Below are positions 7,333-15,730 of a stretch of DNA of 64,000 nt, one piece after another (position 1 is the first letter of the stretch; every line of letters starts with the position of its first letter). Both the position numbers and the translations under genes were made by a program. This stretch comes from Bordetella parapertussis. GTDB lineage: Bacteria; Pseudomonadota; Gammaproteobacteria; Burkholderiales; SG8-41. Under the pieces are notes generated by a model. The model did no database searches. It was not told the DNA's origin and was given only the letters and a program-made list of their open reading frames with translations. The DNA lies in contig CAMDRT010000004.1 of the NCBI GenBank assembly GCA_945906815.1, forward strand, positions 62,001 through 126,000. The letters run 5' to 3'.

Positions 7333-8292
7333 TTACAGCACAATTTTTTGCGCGCGTATCACCTGTCCCCAACGTTCGATCTCGGTTTTGATCCACTGCT
7401 CGAACTGCGCGGGCGTGCTGCCCACCGTTTCCAGCCCTAATTCAGAGAAGCGTGATTTAACCTCCGCTTGCGCCAGCACTTTGGCGCTTTCAGCATGCAG
7501 GCGCGCGACGATTTCCGAGGGTAACTTCGCAGGCGCCAACAGACCCACCCACGATTCCGCGCGGAAATTCGGATACACGCTCATCATCAGCGGCACGCCG
7601 GGCAACGCGGCAGAGGGCTTTTCAGAAGTGACTGCTATCGCACGCAAACGTTTGCTGCGCACATGCGGCGCCGCAGTCGACACCGTGGGAAACATCGCGT
7701 CGACGTGGCCGGCGATCAAATCGGTAATCGCACCGCCTGCGCCCTTGTACGGCACGTTAAGGATATCGACACGCGCTTCCAGCTGCAGCAGCTCCAGCAA
7801 CAGCCGTGCCGGCGAACCGGGGCCGACACTGGCGAAATTAAGCGCGCCGGGCCGGGCTTTGGCGAGCGCAATCAGATCCGCTACCGTTTTCGCCGGCACC
7901 CCCGGATTCACCGCCAGCACCAGCGGGCCGCGCACCAGCAGCGAAATCGGCGCCAGATCATTGACCGTGTTGTAGTCAAGGCTCTTGAACAGGTGCAGAT
8001 TGGTGGCATGGCTGTCGAACACCACCAGCAGCGTGTAGCCATCGGGCGCTGCGCGTACCGCCGCTGCCGTGCCCAGCGTGCTGCCGGCACCGACGCGGTT
8101 TTCAACTATGAACTGCTGCGCGAAGGCTTCGGAAAGTTTCGCCGCCACGATGCGCGCACTCACGTCGGCCAGACCGCTGGGTGCATTGGGCACGATGATG
8201 CGCACGGGTTTGACAGGATAGCTTTGTGCGGCGGCGCACCCGGCCACCCACACGCTTGCACTCAGTAACCCGTTTTTCAGTATGTGACGCAT
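7333..8292 (-). CDS. Bug/TctC-family periplasmic solute receptor
   Basis: 319 residues from ATG 8292, chosen because MRHILKNGLLSASVWVAGCA is a good signal peptide ending before QSYPVKPVRIIVPNAPSG. The open frame extends to 8424, but those 44 residues look non-coding. No strong ribosome site is visible at any candidate start. Family marks: VENRVGAGSTLG near 64, DGYTLLVV near 84 and NVPYKGAGGAITDLI near 175. The start region faces the FAH gene at 8430, so the two probably share a divergent control region at 8293-8429. Confidence 0.87.
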   Translation of the reverse strand: MRHILKNGLLSASVWVAGCAAAQSYPVKPVRIIVPNAPSGLADVSARIVAAKLSEAFAQQFIVENRVGAGSTLGTAAAVRAAPDGYTLLVVFDSHATNLHLFKSLDYNTVNDLAPISLLVRGPLVLAVNPGVPAKTVADLIALAKARPGALNFASVGPGSPARLLLELLQLEARVDILNVPYKGAGGAITDLIAGHVDAMFPTVSTAAPHVRSKRLRAIAVTSEKPSAALPGVPLMMSVYPNFRAESWVGLLAPAKLPSEIVARLHAESAKVLAQAEVKSRFSELGLETVGSTPAQFEQWIKTEIERWGQVIRAQKIVL

Positions 8293-8429
8293 AAGGCTGC
8301 CATCGGGATTAAAACCACTACTGTAAAGGAACTTTGGCACTTCACTCATCCGCTTTTGTTGCGCGGCATTATACGGTGGCCCTGCTGACATCATGTTAAA
8401 GTTTCGCTTTAAATAGAAGGTCATACCAC

Positions 8430-9344
8430 ATGTCGAGCTTCAAACTGCTGAACTACGCGGACGCCGATGGCGCACCGCGCGCGGGAATATTGGCCGGTGG
8501 CAATACGGTGATTGATCTGCGCGAAGCGCTGCCCCATAGCGCGTGGTCGACCTCCACGCTCGCGGTGTTGGGTGCGTGGGATGAAGCCCTGCCCGCGCTG
8601 CACGCGCTCGCCGCTGCGCCGCGCGGCAGGCAACTGCCGCTGGCGTCGCTGCGTTTGCTGGCACCGATTTATTATCCGCCGGCTATTTATTGCACCGGCG
8701 CCAACTACATGGCGCACGCCGAAGAGATGTCCGCCGAGGGCGCAGGCGTGAACAAGGCGACCACGCAGCCTTATCTGTTTCTGAAATCCGCACATCATTG
8801 CATGATCGGCCCCGGTGATGCCATTCATCTGCCGAACACCTCGAAGAAAGTTGATTGGGAAGCCGAATGCGCCGTGGTCATCGGCAAAAAGGGCCGCAAC
8901 ATCAGCGTGGCCGATGCGATGAAGCATGTCGCCGGCTACACCATCATGAACGACGTGTCCGCGCGTGATTTGTCACGCCGCCCCGACTGGCCGCGCTGGG
9001 GCATCGACTGGTTCGGCCACAAGAATTTCGAGACCGCAGCACCCATGGGCCCGTGGATCACGCCCGCTGATGAAGTGCCCGACATATACCAGTGCCGGTT
9101 ACAACTGTGGGTGAATCAGGAAAAAATGCAGGACACGCTGGTCGCTCAACTGATTTTCAATATCGCGGAATTGATCGAATACCTGAGCCGCCGCATGACA
9201 CTACTGCCCGGCGACGTAATCGCCACCGGCACGCCGTCGGGTGTAGGCCGCCCGCGTGGGATTTTTTTGAAACCCGGCGACACCGTGCGCATCGAGCTGG
9301 ATGGCGTGGGCACGCTGGAAAATCCGGTGGTACAAGGCATCTGA
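8430..9344 (+). CDS. Fumarylacetoacetate hydrolase (FAH) family protein
   Basis: 304 residues. The C-terminal FAH fold carries the metal site: YCTGANYMAHAEEM near 87, DWEAECAVVIGKKG near 142, and NDVSARD near 173. The acidic residues there bind the Mg or Mn of the family. GDVIATGTPSGVG near 263 is the usual C-terminal signature. Relatives cleave beta-diketones or act as oxaloacetate, acylpyruvate or 2-hydroxyhepta-dienedioate hydrolases or isomerases in aromatic degradation. It is 13 bases upstream of an unknown gene on the same strand. Confidence 0.9.
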   Translation: MSSFKLLNYADADGAPRAGILAGGNTVIDLREALPHSAWSTSTLAVLGAWDEALPALHALAAAPRGRQLPLASLRLLAPIYYPPAIYCTGANYMAHAEEMSAEGAGVNKATTQPYLFLKSAHHCMIGPGDAIHLPNTSKKVDWEAECAVVIGKKGRNISVADAMKHVAGYTIMNDVSARDLSRRPDWPRWGIDWFGHKNFETAAPMGPWITPADEVPDIYQCRLQLWVNQEKMQDTLVAQLIFNIAELIEYLSRRMTLLPGDVIATGTPSGVGRPRGIFLKPGDTVRIELDGVGTLENPVVQGI

Positions 9345-9357
9345 TACAAAGCCTGTA

Positions 9358-10386
9358 ATGTCTGGCGCCATCGACGAATTCGAATTCTTCCTCGAGAAGG
9401 CATGGTCTGACGGATTGCCGGTGGTCACGCCGACCGAGGCGCGTGTGGCGCGCCTGTTAACCGGCACCACACGCGACCCGGATGAAATCATCGGTCGCAT
9501 ACCCCCGGCGCTGGAAGAAGTCACGGTGCGCGGCGTGGCCATTCATGCCTTGATGGCCGGCTGCAAACCCGAGTATCTGCCGGTGGTGCTGGGCGCGCTA
9601 GCGCTGATGCTGCGCGAAGAATTCAATCTCAACGGCGTGCAGGGCACCATGCACGGCGTGGCACCCTTGATGATCGTCAGCGGTCCTTACGCGCAAAAAA
9701 TCGGCATCCACGGCGGCAACGGCTGTTTCGGCCCCGGCTTTCGCGCCAACGCAGCCATAGGCCGCGCCATACGCTTGATGTTGATGAATCTTGGCGGCGG
9801 CATTGCCGGGCTGGCTTCGGCCACCATCTTCGCCACACCCATGCGCTACACCGCGTGCCTCGGCGAAAACATCGAAAGCAGTCCGTGGGAATCGCTGGCG
9901 GTATCCCAAGGTTACCAGCCCACGGATAACGTGATCACCTGCGCCATGGTGGAAAGCCCGCGCCTCACCTTCGATGATGTGAGCGATGAACCGCAGCAGC
10001 TGCTCACCGGCATTGCCGATGCCATGACCGCAATGGGTTCATGGAACATGCACGCACGCTCCGACATGGTGGTGGCAATGGGGCCGCAGCACGCGGCGCT
10101 TTGCGCCAGGGCCGGCATGAGCCGCGCCGCTGTGCATGCGTGGCTCACGCAACACGCAGGACGCAAGGTGCGCGATCTCAAAGGTGGGGGCAACTGGCGG
10201 CGCGAGCGCGCCTTGGCGTTTCCGCTCAAGGTCGATCCTGATGACGATGATTGCTTTATTCCGGCCATCAAAGACCCCGTTGATTTGCAACTGATCGTGG
10301 CCGGCGGGTGGGGTCCCTGCACCGCTGTTTGTCACGGTTGGAGCGGCGGCAGCCGCGCCGTGCATGGCGCCTATGCCATAGCATGA
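9358..10386 (+). CDS. Conserved protein of unknown function with SDGLPVVTPT motif
   Basis: 342 residues from ATG 9358. A longer reading from 9301 overlaps the FAH gene and has no ribosome site. The N-terminal WSDGLPVVTPTEARV pattern is conserved in a family I have seen but whose biochemical role I cannot name. A Gly-rich stretch, IHGGNGCFGPGFRANAAIGR, lies near 125. Two Cys-containing segments (CLGENIESSPWESLAV near 165 and CTAVCHGW near 325) could matter. No signal peptide. It follows FAH after 13 bases, so an operon is likely, and it ends two bases before the convergent LysR gene. Confidence 0.7.
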   Translation: MSGAIDEFEFFLEKAWSDGLPVVTPTEARVARLLTGTTRDPDEIIGRIPPALEEVTVRGVAIHALMAGCKPEYLPVVLGALALMLREEFNLNGVQGTMHGVAPLMIVSGPYAQKIGIHGGNGCFGPGFRANAAIGRAIRLMLMNLGGGIAGLASATIFATPMRYTACLGENIESSPWESLAVSQGYQPTDNVITCAMVESPRLTFDDVSDEPQQLLTGIADAMTAMGSWNMHARSDMVVAMGPQHAALCARAGMSRAAVHAWLTQHAGRKVRDLKGGGNWRRERALAFPLKVDPDDDDCFIPAIKDPVDLQLIVAGGWGPCTAVCHGWSGGSRAVHGAYAIA

Positions 10387-10387
10387 T

Positions 10388-11338
10388 TCACGACACGGCA
10401 GCGCCTTCTTGCTTGCGGTGTGGCCGCAATTTCCTGCCGGCGATTTCTTGCGCCTGTGCTTTCAGCATTTCAATCAGCCGCCGGGCTGCAGGAGAGAGGT
10501 AGCCGTCCTTGCGATAGATGATCGACATGCGGCGGACGTGGGTTATTTCCTTCATCGGCAGCTCGACCAGCGGGAACTTACGCGCTTCCTGGCGCACGAA
10601 TTGCCCGGAGCTGATCCCGAGGTAATCGGAGAACGCGATGGCACGAATCCGCAACGCCTGCGAATTCGTTTCCAGCGCAATGACGGGCGCTGGCAGACCC
10701 TTGTTGGTCAACGCCCGCAACAACTGCTGCCAGTGTGGACGCAACGTCGTAGTCGTCGACGCCCAGCGCTCGCCGGCAAGATCTGCAAGCGTAATCCGCT
10801 TGCGTCCGGCGAGCCGGTGACTGGCGGACGCAAAGATCACATACTGATCGTCGTACAGATGTTCCTGCACGATATCCGTAGCAGACGTCGCGCGCGTGCC
10901 AGCGACGAAAAAATCGATCTCCCCTTTGCGCAGCGCATCCATGAGTACGTCCCCATGGAGTATAGAAACTTTGAGCGTAATCCTCGAGGCTTCGCGGGAC
11001 AGTGCTATGCATGCCTCCATCAGGAAGCCTTCCGGCCCGCCGGTGCCAGCGCCCACATGCACAAGTCCGGCGCGGCCCTCAGCCAGGTCCGCCGCTTCGT
11101 GCCTCACATCGTTCAGCATCCCCTGCAGCGGTCCGATCCGGGCCAACAGCGCGGCGCCGACAGTGGTGAGGGCTATCCCGTTCGACGCACGCTTGACCAG
11201 TTTAGCCCCCACGGACTTTTCCAGCCGGCGCAGGCTCTTGCTGAGCGCCGTCGCACTCAGACCCAGCTTCTCCGCGGCGTGGGCGACGTTCTGGTTTTCG
11301 GCCACCACCGCGAAATACCTGATGTCGCGAAGCTCCAT
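10388..11338 (-). CDS. LysR-type transcriptional regulator
   Basis: 316 residues. The N-terminal winged helix reads MELRDIRYFAVVAENQNVAHAAEKLG and continues through LSATALSKSLRRLEKSVG, with the recognition helix near residues 28-46. A type 2 periplasmic-binding-like effector domain follows. It is divergently placed from the Bug gene at 11445 with about 100 bases between them, the classical arrangement for a LysR protein controlling its neighbour. The effector is unknown. Confidence 0.92.
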   Translation of the reverse strand: MELRDIRYFAVVAENQNVAHAAEKLGLSATALSKSLRRLEKSVGAKLVKRASNGIALTTVGAALLARIGPLQGMLNDVRHEAADLAEGRAGLVHVGAGTGGPEGFLMEACIALSREASRITLKVSILHGDVLMDALRKGEIDFFVAGTRATSATDIVQEHLYDDQYVIFASASHRLAGRKRITLADLAGERWASTTTTLRPHWQQLLRALTNKGLPAPVIALETNSQALRIRAIAFSDYLGISSGQFVRQEARKFPLVELPMKEITHVRRMSIIYRKDGYLSPAARRLIEMLKAQAQEIAGRKLRPHRKQEGAAVS

Positions 11339-11444
11339 GTCCGTAACCAGAATTCAGCACATACTGAAAGTTGGATCATTGCGGATGTGATTGGGCAGTG
11401 TCAAGCTATTTGCAGTTTCAAGCAGAGCAACACCAGGAGGCGCC

Positions 11445-12425
11445 ATGCATGCCTTGTACAGAAGCCTGTTCACAACGGCCATCGCGGCTGGAGTCATCGC
11501 AGCGGCGCCGGGTCTTGCGCAAACGGAACTGAATTTCCCCAGCAGGCCGATCCGTCTGGTAGTGCCCTTCTCGGCCGGCAGTGGCGTTGACATCAACGCC
11601 CGCCTGGTGGCCCTGAAACTGCAGGAGGGCTGGGGACAGTCGGTCGTCATTGAAAACCGCACGGGCGGCGGTGGCAGGCTCGGCGCAGCGACTGTCGCCA
11701 AGGCCACGCCTGACGGCTACACACTGCTGTGGACCAGCGGCGCCTTTACCATTTCTGCAGCGCTTTATTCAGACCTGCCGTACGACCCGATCAAGGATTT
11801 TGCCGGCGTTACCCGCATCGGCCTCGGCACCGGCGTATTGGTGGTGTCACAGGCGCTGGGAGTCAAGTCGGTGCAAGACTTCATCGCGTACGCCCAGGCA
11901 CGGCCCGGGAAGATGCTCATGGGTTCCGCCGGTGCCGGCAGCAATACCCACATGACCGGGGAACGATTCCGGTTTGCCGCCGGCATCAAGTCGGTGCATG
12001 TGGGATTCAAGGGCGTGCCGGAGTTCCTGGTGGAAATCATGGCGGACCGCATCCATTTCGCATTCGGGGGCTTGGCGTCGGCACTGCCCTTGATCAGAGA
12101 CGGAAAGTTGCTGGCGCTGGCGGTCACCACGCCGGAGCGCTCCACGCTGCTGCCGGACGTGCCGGCGCTACCGGAGGTGATACCGGGCTGGACCAGGGAA
12201 GGCGCATCTGGGCTGCTGGCGCCCGCCGGGACGCCGCGCCCCATCCTGAAGAAGATCAGCAAGGAGGTAGGACGGATACTTCGCCTCCCCGACATCACGG
12301 AACGGATGCTGGGGTTTGGTTTTGTACCGGATCCCTGCACCCCGGAGGAGCACGACCGCTTCCTGCGCGCCCAGATCGAGAACTTTGCGGGGATCGTCAG
12401 GCTGGCGGGCCTGCGCGCCCCGTAG
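11445..12425 (+). CDS. Bug/TctC-family periplasmic solute receptor, LysR-linked
   Basis: 326 residues from ATG 11445, with a strong AGGAGG ending 4 bases upstream. The signal peptide ends at APGLAQ before TELNFPSRPIRLVVPFSAG. ENRTGGGGRLGAAT near 71 and DGYTLLWT near 90 are family marks. The usual HVPYKG is HVGFKGVPEF near 183, as in the Bug protein at 48241, with which it also shares the GSNTHMTGERFRFAAG-type segment. The two may form a subfamily with a common ligand. It probably answers to the divergent LysR gene. Confidence 0.9.
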   Translation: MHALYRSLFTTAIAAGVIAAAPGLAQTELNFPSRPIRLVVPFSAGSGVDINARLVALKLQEGWGQSVVIENRTGGGGRLGAATVAKATPDGYTLLWTSGAFTISAALYSDLPYDPIKDFAGVTRIGLGTGVLVVSQALGVKSVQDFIAYAQARPGKMLMGSAGAGSNTHMTGERFRFAAGIKSVHVGFKGVPEFLVEIMADRIHFAFGGLASALPLIRDGKLLALAVTTPERSTLLPDVPALPEVIPGWTREGASGLLAPAGTPRPILKKISKEVGRILRLPDITERMLGFGFVPDPCTPEEHDRFLRAQIENFAGIVRLAGLRAP

Positions 12426-12439
12426 AGGGCATCCGGTAA

Positions 12440-12456
12440 CTGTTACGGCGTAACAG
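12440..12456. terminator. Hairpin between convergent genes
   Basis: CTGTTAC-GGC-GTAACAG, a perfect 7-base stem with a 3-base loop, sits between the stop of the Bug gene (12425) and the end of the convergent ThDP-enzyme gene (12468). No T-run follows on either strand, so it is at best a weak or Rho-assisted bidirectional terminator. Confidence 0.5.
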
Positions 12457-12467
12457 TCCCTGCAGTC

Positions 12468-14387
12468 CTACACTTTCCGTGTGCGCTCCCGCGCGCCGCT
12501 GATCGGCGGCACCCACGGCTGCTCCGCCCACGCCACGCCCACCCGTGCCAACTGCGCGTCTATCAGGTAAGGCTTGCCCTCGACCGTCGCACGGCGCGCG
12601 CGCGCCAGCGCCGCCTTGAGCTCACCCGGTGACGACACCACCTCGCCGTCGACACCAAAGCCCTTGGCAATGTGCGCCATGTTCATGTCCGGCTTGCCGA
12701 GGTAGTCGTGAACGAACTGGCCGGTTTGCACCATGCGTCCTCCGGGCACTTTATCGATGACGCGCCCGTGCGGTCCGCTGTAGGCGTGATTGTTGTAGAC
12801 CACGGTGATCACCGGCAATTCGAGGCGCGCCATGTTCCATAGCGCGGTGGGGCCAAAAATGAACGAGCCGTCGCCGACCAGACAAATCACCTGCTGGTTC
12901 GGACGCGCGAGCTTCACTCCCGCCGCGGTGCCCACACCCGAGCCGAGGTGCGCGCCGTAGTAGAAAAACAGTTCGCGCCCGCCGAGCGGATTGAAGCCGA
13001 AACTGTGCGCGCTCACCGAACCTGCCTCGTGCACGATGATCGCGTCCTGGTCGGCAAACTGGGCAATCTCCCAGGTGAGGCGGTCGGCGAGCATCGGGCT
13101 GCGGTTCCAGTCGGGGTTCTTGGTGACCAGCGCCCGCATTCCCTTCGCTTGGTCGGTGAAGCGGCGCACTTCGTCCGCCCGCTCCTGCGCCTTTTGCTTG
13201 AGTGACGGCGTCATCAGGCCCTCGACAGCCGCAATGAGGTCGTCCAGTCCGTAGGCGACATCCGCGACCAGTGGCACATCGGTGGCGATCACGTTGCCCA
13301 TACTCCAGCTATCGATTCTCAAGTCGATGAATTTCACGTTGCGCCCGACCATCAACGCCGGCGACTGGTGCTGAAGCTTGTTGCCGACGTTGATGACGAC
13401 GTCGGGTTCCTTCGGGTAGCTCAGCGAGTTGATGCGCGCCACCGGCAGGTTACCCACCCACAGCGGATGTGCACTCGGAAAATTCGCGTACATCTGCCGC
13501 GCCTGCGCCACCGGCATGCCGAGCAACTCGGCTAGCTTGACCGCCTTGGCCACCGACTTGGTATGGTACAGCTCATCGCCGACGATCAGCAGCGGCAGTT
13601 TGGCCTCGACCAGCAGCTTCGCTGCCCGCTCTACCTCTACAGGGTTGGGCCGCACGCGCATGCGCGGGTCCACCTTGTCCTGTGAAATGATTTCGGTGCG
13701 CACTTTCTCGTCGATCAAATCCGAATGCCACGACGCATAGGTTGGGCCATAGGGCGGCGTCCACGCCGCCTTGAAAGCGCGGCGCAGGGTTTCGGGAATC
13801 ATGTCGGCGCGGCGCGCCATCCAGCTGTACTTGGTAAGCGGCGCAACGATCTGCTCCTGATTCGCCACCTCCTCAAAACCGTCGCGCCCGGAGCGCCGTG
13901 TCTGGTCAGTGCGGTAGCTGTAGAACACCAGCGGCGTCTGCTCCTTGAACGCGTTATACATCTGCCCCATCGCATTCATCAGACCGACCACCGCCGCCTG
14001 CATCACCAGCGTGGGCTCGCCAGAGGCCTTGACGTAGCCCGCGGCCATCGCTGCGCCCGGCCCCTCGTGCGGCGTCAGGATGTACTTGAGCTGCGGCCGG
14101 TCGACCAGCGCCTCGTAGAACTGCGCGTCCTCGCTCGACGAATTGCCGAAAACGTATTTAACGCCCGAGGCGATTAGCTGCTCGGCCATGCACGCGCCGC
14201 CGCTGCCTTCGAATACCTTGATCCCGCGCGCCGCCGCACCGCCCGCCTCTTGTGCATGCACCACCGGCACCAACGTGCTCAGGACAGACTCCGCCGCGGC
14301 GAGCGACACGCCGGTGGCGGTTAGACTCTTCAGGAAATCACGCCGTGAAATCGAATGCCGAAGGTAGCGCGCGACCAGTTCTCTCAT
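12468..14387 (-). CDS. Tat-exported thiamine-diphosphate-dependent enzyme
   Basis: 639 residues. The N-terminus has a Tat signal: HSISRRDFLKSLTATGVSLA (residues 11-30) and a cleavage-like VHAQ near 46. The rest is a full ThDP enzyme of the acetolactate synthase/benzoylformate decarboxylase class. The cofactor-activating Glu is in LTPHEGPGAAMAAGY near 102. The ThDP/Mg motif starts at GDGSFIFGP and ends at VVYNNHAYS near 505-533. Tat export of a folded holoenzyme would place the reaction in the periplasm, which is unusual. It is the last gene of a minus-strand operon, 26 bases after a c-type cytochrome gene, and that cytochrome could take its electrons. Substrate unknown; a 2-oxo acid is likely. 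Confidence 0.88.
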   Translation of the reverse strand: MRELVARYLRHSISRRDFLKSLTATGVSLAAAESVLSTLVPVVHAQEAGGAAARGIKVFEGSGGACMAEQLIASGVKYVFGNSSSEDAQFYEALVDRPQLKYILTPHEGPGAAMAAGYVKASGEPTLVMQAAVVGLMNAMGQMYNAFKEQTPLVFYSYRTDQTRRSGRDGFEEVANQEQIVAPLTKYSWMARRADMIPETLRRAFKAAWTPPYGPTYASWHSDLIDEKVRTEIISQDKVDPRMRVRPNPVEVERAAKLLVEAKLPLLIVGDELYHTKSVAKAVKLAELLGMPVAQARQMYANFPSAHPLWVGNLPVARINSLSYPKEPDVVINVGNKLQHQSPALMVGRNVKFIDLRIDSWSMGNVIATDVPLVADVAYGLDDLIAAVEGLMTPSLKQKAQERADEVRRFTDQAKGMRALVTKNPDWNRSPMLADRLTWEIAQFADQDAIIVHEAGSVSAHSFGFNPLGGRELFFYYGAHLGSGVGTAAGVKLARPNQQVICLVGDGSFIFGPTALWNMARLELPVITVVYNNHAYSGPHGRVIDKVPGGRMVQTGQFVHDYLGKPDMNMAHIAKGFGVDGEVVSSPGELKAALARARRATVEGKPYLIDAQLARVGVAWAEQPWVPPISGARERTRKV

Positions 14388-14412
14388 GTGTGACTCCCTG
14401 GATATTGTGCGA

Positions 14413-14733
14413 TCACTTGGCGGGCGAGCTGGCCGCTGTCGAGTAGACCGCGCCGAGATAACCCGCCATGGCGTTGACCTCGTCCTCGGTCCACAGTGCC
14501 CCCCGCCCCACCATGCGGTAGATCACGCCTTCCCATCCTCTGCGGTCCTGGCGATGGTCCCGCCACATGGCGTCGGAATGACACTGAAAACAAAGCTTCA
14601 GCGTCGTTTCTCTGCCTGGCGCGTCGGGAAATCCCAGCGGTTTCGCCTGTTGCGCCTGCGCTGCGAGGGACGCAAGCAGCAATGCTGCGCCCAACAGGAC
14701 CGTCATGCTATTTTTTTGCGAACCGAACATCAC
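14413..14733 (-). CDS. Small periplasmic c-type cytochrome
   Basis: 106 residues. A signal peptide (TVLLGAALLLASLAAQAQ, residues 11-28) is followed by one haem site, CFQCH, at residues 48-52. A likely axial Met is in YRMVGRGALW near 73-82, and an ending MAGYLGAVYS helix follows. It lies 40 bases downstream of the deacetylase gene and 26 upstream of the Tat-exported ThDP enzyme. The best reading is a dedicated electron acceptor in the periplasm; that pairing is inferred from context. A TTG or second Met start would trim the n-region slightly. Confidence 0.87.
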   Translation of the reverse strand: MMFGSQKNSMTVLLGAALLLASLAAQAQQAKPLGFPDAPGRETTLKLCFQCHSDAMWRDHRQDRRGWEGVIYRMVGRGALWTEDEVNAMAGYLGAVYSTAASSPAK

Positions 14734-14772
14734 CCCTCCCGAAAAACCAGACAGTGCGCCTGGTGCGCAATT

Positions 14773-15690
14773 CTAGCCACCCGGCAACGTCCCCTGCGGC
14801 AGACTGTAGCAATAGTCGGCAACGTCGGCCGGCTTGCACTTCCACACGCGATCCATGAATTTATTTGAAAAACAGTGTCTGAGCGCGTTGCGCAGCGGAC
14901 GCAGCCGGAACGGCTGGCCGAATACGAAGGGGTGGATCGAAATGTTGCACACCAGCGGATGCTGCGCGCTCTGCTCGACCATCTCTTCGAACTGGTCCAC
15001 TAGCATGTCACAAAACTCGCGCGCCGTATGCTGGCGGTGAATGATCTGCGGCGAATCGTTGAGCTCCACCGGGTACGGCACCAGCAGCAGCGGCCCCGAG
15101 CGCGTGCGCATCCAGATCGGCTGATCGTCGCATGGCCAGTCCATAGCGTAGGTGTATCCCGCCTCTTTCAGCAGATCGGGGGTCCACGCATTTTCGTAGG
15201 CGCCGGCCCCCATCCAGCCCTTGGGCGGTTTGCCCTCGTGGCGGGCGAAAGTAGCGGTCACCTCGCGAATCACGCGCGCCTCGTCGTCTTCCCAGCGAAA
15301 GTCGTGCAGGTTCTCGGAATTGGTGCGGCCGTGGCCGACGATTTCATCATTGCGGCTGCGGATACGCTGCATGATCTGCGGCGCATGCTCATACAGCAGA
15401 CTGTTGGCGTTGTGCGCGAGCGGCATCTGCAATTCCTCGGCAAGGTCAAACAGCCGCCAGATGCCGATGCGGTTGCCGTAGTCGCGCCATGAATAGTTGC
15501 GCTGCGTCTGCGGCTCGCCGTGCTTGGCGTTGTCGTGACCGCGCCCTTTGCCGTAGGCGTAGACCTCGACATTGGTGGTAACGCAAAAAGCCAGCCGCTT
15601 GCCGCCGGGCCAGGCGTAATCCTTGCGCTCGGTCAGCGGTACGTAGTCGTAGCGCGTGTGCCGGGGAACCAGATACGACGGGGATGACAT
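14773..15690 (-). CDS. Polysaccharide-deacetylase (NodB-fold) family protein
   Basis: 305 residues from ATG 15690, which has a GAGAGG site; the open frame extends to 15918 but that part is antisense to the Bug gene. The first motif, usually TFDDG, reads VTTNVEVYAYG near 45. The second His-rich motif reads VGHGRTNSENLHD near 118. ISIHPFVFG near 257 is the C-terminal His motif. Such sequences resemble the allantoinase PuuE/peptidoglycan-deacetylase branch, which hydrolyses C-N bonds of small molecules. No signal peptide, so it probably acts in the cytoplasm. It lies 40 bases after the Bug gene in the operon. Confidence 0.82.
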   Translation of the reverse strand: MSSPSYLVPRHTRYDYVPLTERKDYAWPGGKRLAFCVTTNVEVYAYGKGRGHDNAKHGEPQTQRNYSWRDYGNRIGIWRLFDLAEELQMPLAHNANSLLYEHAPQIMQRIRSRNDEIVGHGRTNSENLHDFRWEDDEARVIREVTATFARHEGKPPKGWMGAGAYENAWTPDLLKEAGYTYAMDWPCDDQPIWMRTRSGPLLLVPYPVELNDSPQIIHRQHTAREFCDMLVDQFEEMVEQSAQHPLVCNISIHPFVFGQPFRLRPLRNALRHCFSNKFMDRVWKCKPADVADYCYSLPQGTLPGG

Positions 15691-15730
15691 GGGCGGCCTC
15701 TCAGGAAAGCGGTCAACTGCCGTTTCTAGT

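Noticed and set aside
10409-11590. 393-codon plus-strand open frame
   Set aside because: It is antisense to the LysR gene, with Arg/His-rich translation typical of shadow frames in GC-rich DNA.
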